Positions 35,006-47,085 of a DNA stretch of 64,000 nt are shown here, piece after piece. The notes below the pieces were generated by a model, which searched no databases, had not been told where the DNA came from, and saw only the letters and a program-made list of their open reading frames with translations. Position 1 is the stretch's first letter. The number at the start of each line of letters is the position of its first letter. A program made the position numbers and the translations under genes. The DNA lies in the NCBI RefSeq assembly GCF_000516985.1, contig NW_006917091.1:4795022-4859021 (forward strand), in the 5' to 3' direction. The stretch is from Pestalotiopsis fici W106-1 (Eukaryota; Ascomycota; Sordariomycetes; Amphisphaeriales; Sporocadaceae).

Positions 35006-38000
35006 TTGATTCAATGGTCACTTTACTGTCCAAGAGCAATAGTAGTAGTGGTGGTAGGAAACTGGTCCTCAAATCCAGGAAACCACTTTACCAGTATAGA
35101 AATTTTGAACATTATAATAATCAAACCACCTGGATGTTCTAATTCGAAAACGGTGCACTCTAAACAGAAATTTGGAGAAACGGTCGGCTTAGTACTACGA
35201 ACCCCCCTTTGCCGTCCCATTCCATCCCATTCCATTCTCCCAAGTGGGATCAGAATTGAAATGTTGTTGGACTGCGATACTACTATGACGAAAGCCAGGA
35301 TGGATTGAGCAGCAGACGTACGTGCTGTGTAGACAAGCTCAAGACAGTGTAGATGGATTGTTTTGGGAATCTTTGGTCTGGTGTTCTGTGTCTCTCTTGG
35401 TCGGCTTGGCATCCGAACGATCGAAAGAGAGAGCCGAATGAGGGTTGGAGCCGCGCTGGATTGACCTGGATATTGCTGGTTTGTGCTACGTCTATCACAA
35501 TTCCCCAGTTTGGATCGCAGGCTGCTGATGACGCTGGACGCGGTGCGGCACTTGAGGCACCACCACACATGCTGTCAATTAATAACCATGGAATTTCTCC
35601 GAGAAGCAGATTGACGGAACCGTGATGAGGCAATCAGAGACGATACCCAGGTAGGCATGGACTATTGTAGATAGTGCGTAGTCTGTCTGTTCCGTGGATT
35701 CGGATGTACTACGTGTATATGTTTAATCTAGGCACTTAACGATCAGATGAATTCATGGCGCCTTCCAATTATAACATTCAGCACCGGCCTTGGTCCAAGA
35801 AAAGAAAGACGGTTCCTTATCAGCCACCCAACTTATTCATTCCACCACCAAGAGATACCCATTTATTGAGTCAGGCACATGAATGCACAATACTCCATCC
35901 GGTTCCAGAACTGAAGCACATGCACTGCCTCTATTGTGGTGCTGCTGTTTTCTAAATGCTCATTTTCTAGAAATGCGTAGCCATTTCGCTACCTCTTAAG
36001 CGTCATGTGATAATCTACGAAACCCATGATTTAGGCCAGGGAGAAGGAAAGAAAATCCCCCCGGCCCACAATGTTCCGGTCATACATCATATTCTCCCAT
36101 AAACCTCATACTTTACGCAGCCACGTGGAAAGTAAAGTGGTGCTTTGCTCGTATGGCTGTACTAAACAATTTGCAGTGCGACCAAAAAATTTCGTTTTGT
36201 GGCACACTAGCGCAACCTGTCTCGAATCGAAAAAGTAAACAAGCAGGTATCCAAAGTGGTCTTGGGGCAACTGGAGCAGGGTCTTCCGGGCTGGACTCTT
36301 GCGATGCAGCCTGTCGTATGTTTCATTGCCGAGCCGTCCAACCACGTGCTTGGGTGGATGGACTCTAGCCACATGCTTTTTTATTTATTTATTTTATTCT
36401 ACCTCTGGCACAGGTAATACAAAGTAGTCAAGTTTACTACAGTATGGCGCAAGAAAAAAATAAAGAGCTCAGCTCGCATTTACCATCAACCCCTTGTGAC
36501 ACATCATTACAGCAGGCGAGTAACACGGCCATTAAATTGGTGGGGGGGAAAGTATTTGCTCCATACCACCTAAGAGGAATTTGAAGAGGAAGGGAAGCAA
36601 GAAAAATAACGAAAAGCAAGCCGCCTGTGTTTCAGCGTACTAGAAGCAAAAGGGCCAATTAAAGGCCTAGCGGTGCCTGCCAATGCCATGGTAGGCGGCT
36701 ATATGATCAGCTCTTTCTATCTTGTTATTGTGCTGTAGATACTCCGTATTCCATACAATGTATTTCATCTAAGCTAGGAATGTGCTGCCACACCTAACTA
36801 ACGGGCAGATAGAAAAACGGCAACGCCCATGTGCACTCTCGCTGCAGAACTTGGTCCTGGGGCCACGCGCGTTGCTGACCCTTGGTGAATAATTCGATAC
36901 TGCTACTATTCCTCCTTTCCTTGTGCAATGAGGTGTATCGGCAGCAGATCTATACGCTTGTTGGTGACACAAGGAAATGAGTCTATGCAAGTAGCACACA
37001 GCATTCAAGGTTGTTGGCGCTGCTTGGAACGGTTGGCTCAGCCGTCACCCTTCATTATTAAGCGCTCAGCCCTGCGTGTCGTGTGCCAAAGGAAAACACC
37101 AGCACTAATCCAAGTCCACTTGCAATGAGAAATGTCCAGTGTCTTGCCCAATAAAGCGCACGCGCCAGCCAACCAGGTTCACGAAGCCCGTCATGCAATA
37201 CGTGATTGGGCCGCGCCTTGGAGTACAGCCTCTCAATCGGCGACATTCTTTGCAGATTCAGCAGCCCAAATAGAGAGGTCCGGTGCCCCGGTGCCACGGT
37301 GTGAGAAGAAGGATCCGGCAATTGCTGCCCTTGGCTTTCTTCACCCAGGCAAGCCAGGTGACGACAAAGGCAAACCCTCTTTGACCGACGAACCCACCAG
37401 ATAACCAGACATACACACTGCTGCTTTCCTGTGATATGCGCCATCTGTATTCACATTGAAACACTTGGTGAAGTTGGCAACTTTTTACTGTAGGTCTTTA
37501 ATGATTTCCATCATATTTATCATCTCCTTATTTTTCATCAAATGCCTATTGAATTCCTTGAACGCAGTGGGGGCCCAATCAATCAGTAATTCGACGCGAG
37601 TAAAAGCAAATTATAAAGCAAAAAAATAGTATCCCTCCTTGAAATTGAAACAACATAATTTATATCAATTTGATGTTCACTTGTTCCACAGCGTATGTAC
37701 TCATAGCTTGGCGCATTTGCAAGACAGGATTGCATGTAAGCAGCGAGATCATGTTGTCTTGGTATTAAAGCTCCACCTGCACTTTGATCGTGATAGTAAT
37801 TTTTCACGTTCTGAGTAGTCCCACGCTCTCATCGCACTGTCAAAAATGCCCCTCCCCCTGCCTTATATACAATATGCCTTGAAAGGATGCATAATCTCAT
37901 GAGTCCTTGGCTTGTCATGTTGATTCCTTCGGGAAATCACACCGCCAGTAGATCCCTAAACGCCTTGCCGAATGCATTTTGTATCAATGCAACAGTGGAT

Positions 38001-38068
38001 GACATCTGATTCTAATTTTTTTTTTGATTTTCTTTTTGTTTAATTTTTCTTCTTGTTTCTGGCCCAGC

Positions 38069-40343
38069 TCACATGAGACGTTGGGCAAACGCGTCAGCGG
38101 GAAGTGATGCCTGAGTTGTGTTAGCACAATACATTATGATCGTGGGAGAATATACGGCTTACCCTCTTCTCGTTGAACGTAAGTAATGCCTGGTCAAAGT
38201 TCCAACCAGCTGTCTCGAGACACATTTTGGAATATTCAGGAGTCATGCCGGTTTGTTTGCAGAGCTCCAGTGTCATTTGTTCTTGCTGTGTAGCTGCATC
38301 TACAGCAGGTGCTGTTATCGTTGCTGTCGGAACGTCGGATGCGCCTGTCTGAGCAGGTAGAGGGGCATACGCCCTCAGTTGCAGTAGATCGCTAACGACG
38401 CGAATATCATGCCTACCTGGAAGACCAGGTCCAAGGATAAAGGTGCGTGAGAAACTCCTTCTGGCGGTCTTCTGGGTGCTCTGCTCTTGGTCCTCGAATT
38501 CTCCATGCATGGTGATGATCATACCGTCGACGCCACCAGGACTCTGGCCCGTTGGGTCAGCAAGGCCGGTCATTGGATGACAATCAATGATGTACTTGGT
38601 GAAGTCGGTAGCAAGTGCCGGGTGTCTCGTGGGAGGAAACTTTGACCACGCATTCTGCACAAGTCCCGTGCCTACGAATAGGCGCTGGTATCTAGCGTGT
38701 TGTGTCGTGATCTTGACATGGTTCCGAGAGAGCTTGATGTAATCTGTCCAGGTCAATGATGAACCGGGAATATGCGCTTGGGCAACCATGACTGAGAACG
38801 AAAATACGCTCTGATCGTCGTAGTACTTTGCGGCAAGACTTTGTCGATCGGTATCATACAAGCCGAAGAACTCGGTAATGAAGGCCTCGCCAATGCGATT
38901 GACGTCACGAAAGTCGGAACCAAATTGTGGGATTGGGAAGACCTTGGGACCTTGCGCAGCCGCCTCAACCTCTTCTTTGGACCTCACTTGGATATTGCTC
39001 AAATTTTGTAGCCGAGGCCACCATTTCATGAATTCAGCCGCGCTGGACTGGTCCGTGGCGACTGGATTCTCGTTCAAGAGTAGAGTCTCGAGTTTTCGCA
39101 AGCGATTGCTCCACTTTCTCAAGGCCTTCGAGTCCTTGAACTGGTTCCCGGACAGGTCAAGATTAATCAGATCTGGGAAAGTGTCGGCAAGAGACATGAT
39201 CTGAGCAGCATCATCGATGTTGTTGCCTTTTAGGCTGATGCTGATGACGCCATCTCGTTTAGCTTGGGCCGTCTTGAAGGTGTCATCCATAATGACCATG
39301 AAGGCCTTGAATAGCTTTTCTGGCGTGGCTTGTGTGAACATTTCCATCTGCTGGAGGGTGGGGTCTTGGCTGAGATGCGACAAGTCGAGAAGCTTTGCTT
39401 CCTGGTTGTACCGCACGGCTAGAACTGATTTGAGCTGTTCCTTGATCTGCGCCGACTTGTCGGACAAAGGAGCAGCTGTTTCCTCGGTGACTTCTTCTAT
39501 AGTGAGGCGGGCACCGGCGAAATCAAAGTTGTTAAGTTTCAAAATTTCCTCCGCATCGTCCTTACTTGCTGTGATGTATACGAAGTCACCCCTGATTGAT
39601 GACTGCTAGATGTTAGCCAAGGTAGAGATACCTTGATAATTGTCCAAGAATCCGGATTAGGTGTACAATAGCTGCTTGGTGAAAAAAACTAGTCTTCTCC
39701 TCGTTCTTGCGAGCTATGGCATGACAACGAGTTTGAGAGTCGGCGTCGCTTCGTAACCTGCCAGGAAACCCGGATGATCGGATCGGATGTGCGGACTTAC
39801 CTTCTTGACACGAACGGACCGGGCAAGCTTGCCAACGACGGATGCCTTTCGCTCGACGAAGATGATGAGCTCTCTCAGACCACCGCCTTCGTTACTGGCC
39901 GCTTTGCTGTCCTTTAAACCGCCAATTCTTAGAGTTGTGATGTTTGCGCCATTGATTGGACGCGAAGAGCGGGTGTGTCTCGTGGATGTATCGATGCCTG
40001 CTGCGATACGCGAGGACAGGTTGCCCGAACCACCCTCGATAATCTTTTTGACCATGTCTGCCGCTCGGGTTGTGGGCTTTGGGCCACGGCCACCAGCAGG
40101 GGTAGACCGGGTAGATCGCCGTGGTCCTGCGGGCGGATCTGGCTTGTTGTTCTTCGACTGACGAGCGCCACGACCAGAGCCGCTGCCGCCGGCTGATGTG
40201 TCCATGTCTAGATCGCCATCTCTGTCGGTTTTTGTAGGCCCGCCAGCGCCGCGTTTCTTGATACCAGAGGGACGGCCTGTCGTCTTATTTAATGTCGTCG
40301 CGCCGCGCGCGTTGCGCTGAGAACGAGGGCCTGAGGGTGCCAT
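38069..40343 (-). CDS. mRNA export receptor Mex67 (TAP/NXF family), 3 exons
   Basis: Exons on the minus strand are 40343-39801, 39605-38163 and 38110-38069; the product is 675 residues. Introns are 195 bp (AAG|GTAAGT) and 52 bp. Order: a basic, Gly/Arg/Pro-rich N-terminus; an RNA-binding fold whose last strand, F-V-Y-I-T-A-S-K-D-D-A-E-E-I-L, opens exon 2; leucine-rich repeats (about 290-370, with LDLSGN and LLLNENP); an NTF2-like domain (about 410-590, opening I-G-E-A-F-I-T-E-F-F-G-L-Y-D); and a TAP-C/UBA-like domain (about 622-675). The final 14-codon exon supplies the last helix (ASLPADAF) and stop. The family works with Mtr2 to carry mRNPs through FG-nucleoporins. The second acceptor is a TAGCAG tandem (39606/39603), so Gln182 may be optional. 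The gene is divergent from mph1, 814 bp away. Confidence 0.93.
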
Positions 40344-41157
40344 GGTGATGGGCAGCAGGTGCCGCGTGACAACAATCTCTGTCTTGGGGATGGCAAGACT
40401 TTTCGCGATGCTTCAGGCGGAATCGACGCTGAGATACGGGTGGCGGCAGGAAGTCTAGCGAAGTAAAGGTGCCTTGCGCAAAGGTTTGCTTGCTGAGGGC
40501 GGTGCTTTGGTTACTCCGGTGTTGCCCAGGTAAAAGATTGAGCGGCGATGGGCAACGATGGTGGTGGAAAGAAATGGAGGGAGGAAAGCTTCTTCAACTG
40601 CGGCGCAAAGAAATCGGTCGTGCGCAAAGTCAACCCGAAGGTGGGTTGAATGACGGACGACGAAGAGTGAATCTGTCACCGTCGATCGAAGTTGGTAGAA
40701 GCAGCCCTAGAAACCAAGCGATGTTGGGGGGTGGGAAAAGGCGCGGCCGACAAGACAGACAAAAATGAAGGAATAAAGTCTGAATCTCAAAGAAGTCATC
40801 AGTGACGACAAAGGCTGTTTGGAAGTCGCAACGGGAAATAATTTTGGGGCCCAAGCTTCTCGGCTGCTACCTTGGCTACCTATTTGCTGATGAGTCAGCT
40901 TTATGCTTACCCATGAGCAGCAGTGGGTAGCGCCTGGTTGCCTAAAATGGGCAAAATCAGGCTCACATGGCGGGGCTTTGATGCCGCAAAGGGTTAGACT
41001 TCTATTACCGGTCACCTGAGTTGGCGTACACCCCCAATCCATTCTTGCCATTAGTCGCGTCTCGACCAGGGCTCTGGTCGCGTTTCGATCCTGTAAACCT
41101 CTTTTGGATTCCTGTAGTTTGGGTCGGGGCGAGGATGAAAAATCACTTGCAGCAGCC
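40344..41157. promoter_or_regulatory. Bidirectional promoter region of mex67 and mph1
   Basis: The 814 bp between the two divergent start codons must hold both promoters and both 5' leaders. No single motif was convincing enough to name. Confidence 0.55.
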
Positions 41158-44100
41158 ATGGATTCAGACGAATTCGACGACGATATTCTCGATGAGGACT
41201 TGATCATCGCGGCAAGCCAAGCACCAGTGTTGAATCAGTCTGCACCGTCGAGAATTGCGAACAGTGTCCTGCCCCACGCTCAGCGTGCTAGGCTGAGGCA
41301 AACTGGGAATAGCTTCACTCCTCGTCAAGGTGTAAGTTGAACCCTGTTGCTCTCGGCTGTTTGAGAATCAATGCAAGCTAACAAACCAAAGCGCAATAGA
41401 ATATCACATCCAGATGTCATTGATCTCGATGAATTGCCTTCAGATGCATTTTCAAGCTCACCGGGTGGTGGTGCACTGTCGGCGCAATCTGTGTCAAGGA
41501 ATGCTCGGCCTACACCTAAAGTCGGAGGTCCAGCTCCTGTCTACCGACAAATGACTCTTTTCAATACGACGGCACCACCACCTCAAAATGGGACTGCCGG
41601 GTCCAGCCAGCGCCCGAGTAACACTCGGCAGTTTCGTGTCGACCTGCCAGAGGAAAAGCCAACTCATCATGAAATCGATAATGACGCCATGAAGACCTGG
41701 GTCTACCCTACAAACTTGGGTGCTATCAGAGATTATCAGTACACCATAGTAAAGGAAGGCCTGTTCAACAATACTCTTGTAGCCCTACCAACTGGTCTAG
41801 GCAAGACATTCATCGCTGCCACCATTATGCTGAATTACTACCGCTGGACAAAGAAGGCCAAGATCGTGTTTGTAGCGCCTACCAAGCCCCTTGCGTCGCA
41901 GCAAGTTGATGCCTGCTTCAATATCGCTGGTATCCCAAGATCACAGACTACTCTCTTAACGGGTGAGGTCAACAAGGGTTTACGAGCCGAGGAATGGGAA
42001 TCCAAACGTGTGTTTTTCATGACGCCACAGACTCTACAAAATGACCTCTCATCCGGTGCTGCGGACCCAAAGTCGATCGCCCTGCTGGTCGTAGATGAAG
42101 CCCATCGCGCGACAGGCAATTACGCATATGTCAAGGTTGTCGAATTCATACGGCGATTCTCGAGCAGTTTCCGCATCCTGGCTTTGACTGCAACGCCTGG
42201 ATCCAATGTCGAAGCAGTTCAAGAAGTAATTGACAGTCTCGGCATATCCCGCGTTGAGATTCGAACGGAGGACTCTCTCGATATCCGCCAATACGTGCAC
42301 CAGCGCCAAGAGGACATTGAAATCCTGGAGCCATCGGAAGAAATGATCTTCTGCAGGGAGCACTTCACCAAAGCGTTAAAGCCACTTGTGGACAAGCTCA
42401 ACCAGCAGAATATATACTCTGCTCGTGATCCCATGACAATGACAGTTTTTGGGTTGATGAAATCAAGAAAAGACTGGGCTGCTAGAGTTGGCCCAAACGT
42501 GAACCAATTCGTCAAGTTCTCCATACAAGCCATTTTCACCGTCCTCCAGAGCTTGGCTCATGCTATCAAGCTTTTGAACTTTCACGGGATCAAGCCTTTC
42601 TACGACAACCTAGTTCGTTTCAGAGACGAAGTTGAAGATAAGGGGGCGAAGGGTCCCAAGTACAAACGCCAAGTTATCGATTCACCTGAATTCCAAGACA
42701 TGATGAGCAAGATCAGCACTTGGAACAGAAAGGATGACTTTGTTAGTCATCCGAAGCTTACTTATCTCTCTGATACCATTCTCAATCATTTTATGGATGC
42801 TGGCGAAGGTAGGGAGAATGGCGGGACCTCTAATACGAGGATCATCGTCTTCAGTGAGTTTCGCGACAGTGCAGAAGAAATTGTCAGAGTTCTTAACCGT
42901 CACAAACCTATGATTAGAGCAGCAGTCTTCGTCGGTCAGGCAGATACGAAACAGTCGGAAGGCATGAAACAGTCTGAACAGATTGAGAGAATCAAGAAGT
43001 TCAAAGAAGGGTCCTTCAACGTTCTTGTTGCCACCTCTATCGGCGAAGAAGGTCTAGACATTGGTCAAGTGGATCTGATTGTCTGCTACGATGCGTCTGC
43101 CTCGCCTATCCGGATGCTGCAGAGAATGGGACGAACAGGAAGAAAAAGAGCTGGCCGCGTAGTGCTCTTGCTAATGCAAGGGAAAGAGGAGGATAATTAT
43201 GCCAAGTCCAAGGACGCTTATGACAAGATGCAGCAGATGATATGCGATGGAAGCAGGTTTAACTTTCGCCATGAACTCTCCACACGCATTGTTCCACGAG
43301 ATATCAGGCCTGAGGTTGACAAGAGACACGTGGACATTCCAATTGAGAATACACAGAACCAGTCGCTTCCGGAGCCAAAGAAGCGCGCAGTGAGGAAGAA
43401 GGCACCACCAAAAAAGTTCCACATGCCCGACGGCGTTGAGACGGGCTTCACCTCTGTGGCATCGATGCTGGGAAAGCGTTCAGCCCCAACGACAAAAGCG
43501 CAGCCACAACAACAGCGCACACCAAAAACCTTTGAACTTGCAGCTATACCGTCAGAAGACTCAGTCTTGCTGACCAACAAACAAGCTGAAGAGCTCCATA
43601 GGATTTATCAGAATCTGCCATCTTCCAAGGACCTAGTACAGGTGGTTGCATCTGTGGACTTGACGGCAAAGCCTTTGGCACAACGAAGTTTACACAAGAC
43701 CGTGCTCGTACAACACGGGAAACACACAGAGCGATGCGTCAGACTCTTTCGAAACATGTCAAATATCAAGACAAGTACCGAGTATAACAAAATGCCACCA
43801 CTGTCAGATGAGAGCCATTACGCAGAAATACTCGTCCCATCTGATATTTCGGACTCTGAAACGGAATCAACATCTCTTGCTCATCCACCGAAAAGGCAAA
43901 AAACGGCCACAACGGTTGGCCCAAAGCACAAGGAAGTAACCTCATGCTCTCGTAGTAAACCCTCGAACCCGAATGAGACTATGCGATCAAAGTCCATACA
44001 CCGCAATGTCTTTATGGGAGAATTGTCAGATTCAGAGCGGGAGGATCTCGTTGAGATTACACCACCACCACCGCAGAAGAGGCCTGCTATAAAGAAGGCT

Positions 44101-44595
44101 GCTCCACGAAAGGCGCCAATGAAGAAGCCGCCACCAAATCGTGCTCCAAAACGACAGTCAGCCTGTGTGTATGACGAAAGCGCTGATGAAGGCGACGATT
44201 GTCGGCGTACCAGCGATCTTGACTTGACAGATGACTCGGACAATGGCTCGGACATGGAGGGCTTTGTTGTGGGCGACGATGTGGCCACATCCAGCGCACC
44301 ACCAACGTCAAGCATGAGGAGACTTTCGACGTCACCCACCACGCCGTCTGCATCATTCATGGCGGGCTTTGTATCAGCGCGAAGTAGACAGGGTCATGGC
44401 AGGTCGAGGCAGGTGGCAAGTGATAGCGACGAGGATGATTTGCCTTCCATGAAGCAGATAGCAAGTAGGCACAAGTCGCAAACGGTGGCAGTGTCGGACA
44501 CGGATGGAACGGATAACGATATCGTACAGCGAGCAGCTCGCGGACCCAGAAGACGGGTAATTGTTGATGATGAAGATGACTCTGAGAGTGCGTAG
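41158..44595 (+). CDS. ATP-dependent DNA helicase Mph1/FANCM, 2 exons
   Basis: Exon 1 (41158-41331) and exon 2 (41392-44595) join across a 60-bp intron (GTAAGT...GCTAAC...AAAG) to give 1125 residues. Superfamily 2 helicase motifs are complete: Q-motif region before I (R-D-Y-Q), Walker A P-T-G-L-G-K-T (about 191), V-V-D-E-A-H (about 293), L-T-A-T-P-G (motif III), then in the second RecA lobe G-E-E-G-L-D-I-G and Q-R-M-G-R-T-G-R (motif VI, about 635). The helical insert between lobes is typical of the FANCM/Hef group. The C-terminal 450 residues are disordered, rich in K/P/S, with acidic patches near the end. Mph1 remodels stalled forks and unwinds D-loops in crosslink repair, in the nucleus. 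The FANCM nuclease-like C-terminal domain is absent, as in other fungi. Confidence 0.95.
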
Positions 44596-45462
44596 ACTAT
44601 ACGATGTAAAAGACTAAAGAAGCCTGATTATGATTTAATGACAAAATAAGCTCAAATGGTTGAGCTATTCTTATGATACCTGGGATATCATCTATTCAGT
44701 CTCTTGTCAGGTATTTCGTGACACGTATCATGATTATAGTATAAAGTTCCGTGGAAACAAATTGCCACGCCCAAGTCCAGTAATCTGTAGAGCGAGTCCA
44801 AAAGATTAATACAGACCCAATGCCACATCCAAGTAAATCATCACGGTTTCGCAGTCTCACTGAATCAGAGGGTCTTGAAACCATGTAGATTTCCATCCCA
44901 ATCATGACTCTTCGCAGATAATACGATTCTCCCAAATCCGTAGTCAACAAAGTATAGTTGATTCCCATATTGGCATCCATGATAATGGTAGTGAAAACAC
45001 TGCAATATGATTAATTATCTCGCACTACCTAAAACGACATGTGCTAGCTAAATAGTTTGAAGAAACGCCATTTCGGAAAAAGAAAAATTCCCCAGAGTGC
45101 TGAACTGATCTAGACAGCGGCAGAAAATGGTTGTGTGAAGGTCGAAGAAAGAATTCGTTTCTCATTCCACATTCCACTAAAAGTCGTCGATACATGTCGT
45201 CGTATACTATCGTGTCAAGACATACGCACCCAGCTCTTAGAAAATGAAAACGCAACAGAAATTACGCCTTGGTCGATGAAAAAGCAATGATAACTCCTGT
45301 GCCGTTCGAAAACGCCGCGAAATATGGGAAAATCAAATGCTGGTGGCCAATAAAGGACTCGTGTGTCCGGCCAGGTATATCCTTTCACGTCTCTTTTTTC
45401 TGCACCTCTTCATGCCGACACATCGCCTTGGAATCGCCTTGGAATCGCCTTGGAATTCCTCA
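44596..45462. other. Intergenic between two convergent genes
   Basis: It holds the 3' flanks of mph1 and the unknown membrane-protein gene. A 94-codon frame at 44696-44980 (-) is open but shows nothing recognisable. An 11-bp unit (GCCTTGGAATC) is tandemly repeated three times at about 45425-45456, just beyond the stop of the right-hand gene. Confidence 0.5.
45425..45456. repeat. Three tandem copies of an 11-bp unit
   Basis: GCCTTGGAATC is repeated about three times; the last copy is imperfect. It lies in the probable 3' UTR of the gene ending at 45463. Confidence 0.75.
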
Positions 45463-46824
45463 TCAGGCAACTACACTTCTACCCATGCCACTTCCCCAGC
45501 GGAAGCGCTTGAGAGTGCCAGTTCCGCTCCGGATGGCTTCCCTTCCGCAGCTGCCTCCTTCGGTAACGACAGAGCTGGCATTGGCTGCTGCCAGGCCGTC
45601 CAGAGTCTCTTGACGCCCAACTTCGCGTCCAATGACATAGCCAGCACCAAAGCCGACAACGCTCACCAAGACGACGACACCAGCACCTACAACCCACGTA
45701 AGCAGGGTGGGACTGATCAGGGTCTCTTCTACGCTCGACGACGACGTGCCAGCAGCCATCTTCTTCTTCTTTGTAGCCCGCGGGGATTTATTGGGCGGGG
45801 TTGGCGTTGCTGATCGCTTCACCTTTTCGGGCGACGTACTCCGAGTTGTCGCCTGAGGCGAAGGCGTAGGTTCGCTCCTCAAAACCCTTCCTGATGCCGT
45901 GGGTCGGGGCGCAGGCTCCATGAGTTCGCTTTCCGGTACAAAGCGGAGATTCACAGGTTGGCCACCTACTGGTGCGGTTCGTTCACTCGCGCGCTTCTCA
46001 TCATCTTGCTTTCGGCCCCTTGCCGCGGCTGCGCAGCTGAGAAGCGTCGTCAGGCTAGACCGCAGCGCTTCATCATTGTCTGCCTGGTAGTTTGACGACA
46101 TGAAATTCTGACTCCGTCGTTCAATCCTGGTGCTGCTGCGTTGACCGAAAGAAGGGCGCGGATGATGTTGAGGGATGGCGGAGCTGGTGGAGTGACGGTG
46201 CTGTAAGTGAGACGGCGGATGTGAAAAGGCATTAGGCTGAGGGCGAAAAGATTCAGACGGCCTTCGCGAGCCCAGCGCCGTGGCATTTTCATCGTCATCA
46301 TCCTCCTCCTCGTCGCTCGTGTCCGTCTGCATGGGATACGCGCTGCGCAACGGAGTTGGATTTAGGCTAGGGACCGAGGTGATGTTCTCGGTTGACGAGG
46401 ACAGAAGATGGTCCGAGTCCGTTTCGCTCTCTTCATACTCTTCTTGGCTGCTCGTATTAGCAGCAGCACGAGTCGCAAGCTGTCGTTGCTGTTGCTGCGC
46501 CAGAATATGATTATATGATGACGGGTGTAGGCGTCGTCTCCGGGTGTAAGCATTTGAGCCGACGCGCAAGCCGGTCGTGACGATCTCGTCGCCGATAGAA
46601 GACACGGACGAGGAGGATGGATGCGACGAGACCTCGACCCACGACTCGACGGCTGTGTGCGGAGGGCTATCGTTATCAGCGTGGGTTTGTGGATGCATAT
46701 CGTTTTGCTGTCGTTGCTGGTGGTTTCCCGACCTTGCCGCGGAGGCAGACGTGCTGTTCACTCCGGTGGTCATGTTGATATCCTGCGAGTGTAGTCCGTC
46801 TCCGCGGTTGGTTGTGGGCATAGC
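45463..46824 (-). CDS. Unrecognised Ser-rich protein with one C-terminal transmembrane helix
   Basis: The frame is open from 46986, but the first good start is the ATG at 46824 (MPTTNRGDG), giving 453 residues; the upstream 54 codons look like leader. Most of the protein is low-complexity (Ser, Gln, Asn, His, acidic Asp/Glu run D-E-E-E-D-D-D-D-E). Two parts look ordered: a motif N-Y-Q-A-D-N-D-E-A-L-R-S-S-L-T-T-L-L-S-C-A-A-A-A-R-G in the middle, which has the look of a conserved short helix, and a transmembrane segment (about 370-400 of the 453-residue product, LLTWVVGAGVVVLVSVVGFGAGYVIG). A basic K-K-K-K motif lies before the helix. No family is recognised. It could be a tail-anchored-like or ER/nuclear-envelope protein. 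A (CAG)n tract lies about 260 bp upstream of the start. Confidence 0.65.
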   Translation of the reverse strand, partial: AMPTTNRGDGLHSQDINMTTGVNSTSASAARSGNHQQRQQNDMHPQTHADNDSPPHTAVESWVEVSSHPSSSSVSSIGDEIVTTGLRVGSNAYTRRRRLHPSSYNHILAQQQQRQLATRAAANTSSQEEYEESETDSDHLLSSSTENITSVPSLNPTPLRSAYPMQTDTSDEEEDDDDENATALGSRRPSESFRPQPNAFSHPPSHLQHRHSTSSAIPQHHPRPSFGQRSSTRIERRSQNFMSSNYQADNDEALRSSLTTLLSCAAAARGRKQDDEKRASERTAPVGGQPVNLRFVPESELMEPAPRPTASGRVLRSEPTPSPQATTRSTSPEKVKRSATPTPPNKSPRATKKKKMAAGTSSSSVEETLISPTLLTWVVGAGVVVLVSVVGFGAGYVIGREVGRQETLDGLAAANASSVVTEGGSCGREAIRSGTGTLKRFRWGSGMGRSVVA

Positions 46825-47083
46825 GGTTTGATCGGACACAGGAGAATGAAGACGAGAGGAGTTGGTCCGGCGTAATATGAGCCAGAGGTGAGAAATGAAT
46901 GGCGCAGTAGAAGGAAGCTGTCGTTTTTGGAAAAGCCAGGCCTCACCGACTGGTAGTGGTTGTTGCTGTAGGAAGAATAGGTACAAGTGAGATAGGTGGT
47001 AGATTAGGTAGATATGATGGGTATATGGTCTGGGTCAGGGAGGATAACAGTGGAGGTAGTAGAGTAGAGCCCCGCAGTAAGTG

Positions 47084-47085
<2 letters not shown>

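Larger units (their letters stand above)
32476..38068. other. 5.6-kb intergenic region without a recognised gene
   Basis: The longest gene-free stretch of normal composition. It contains the promoter of the kelch-like gene on its left and the 3' flank of mex67 on its right. Open frames up to about 180 codons exist (for example 35023-35568 on the minus strand) but none has family similarity, codon bias or splice support that I can see. Simple repeats: GGTCAGG-type tandem units near 33231-33263, (GA)n at 33428-33456, G-rich DNA near 33755-33845 and (TGAT)n at 34983-35005. A 66-codon frame at 35755-35955 is discussed separately. Confidence 0.45.

Noticed and set aside
44696..44980. 94-codon frame with hydrophobic stretches on the minus strand
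   Set aside because: No similarity, no splice or promoter support, and it lies in the 3' flank between two convergent genes.
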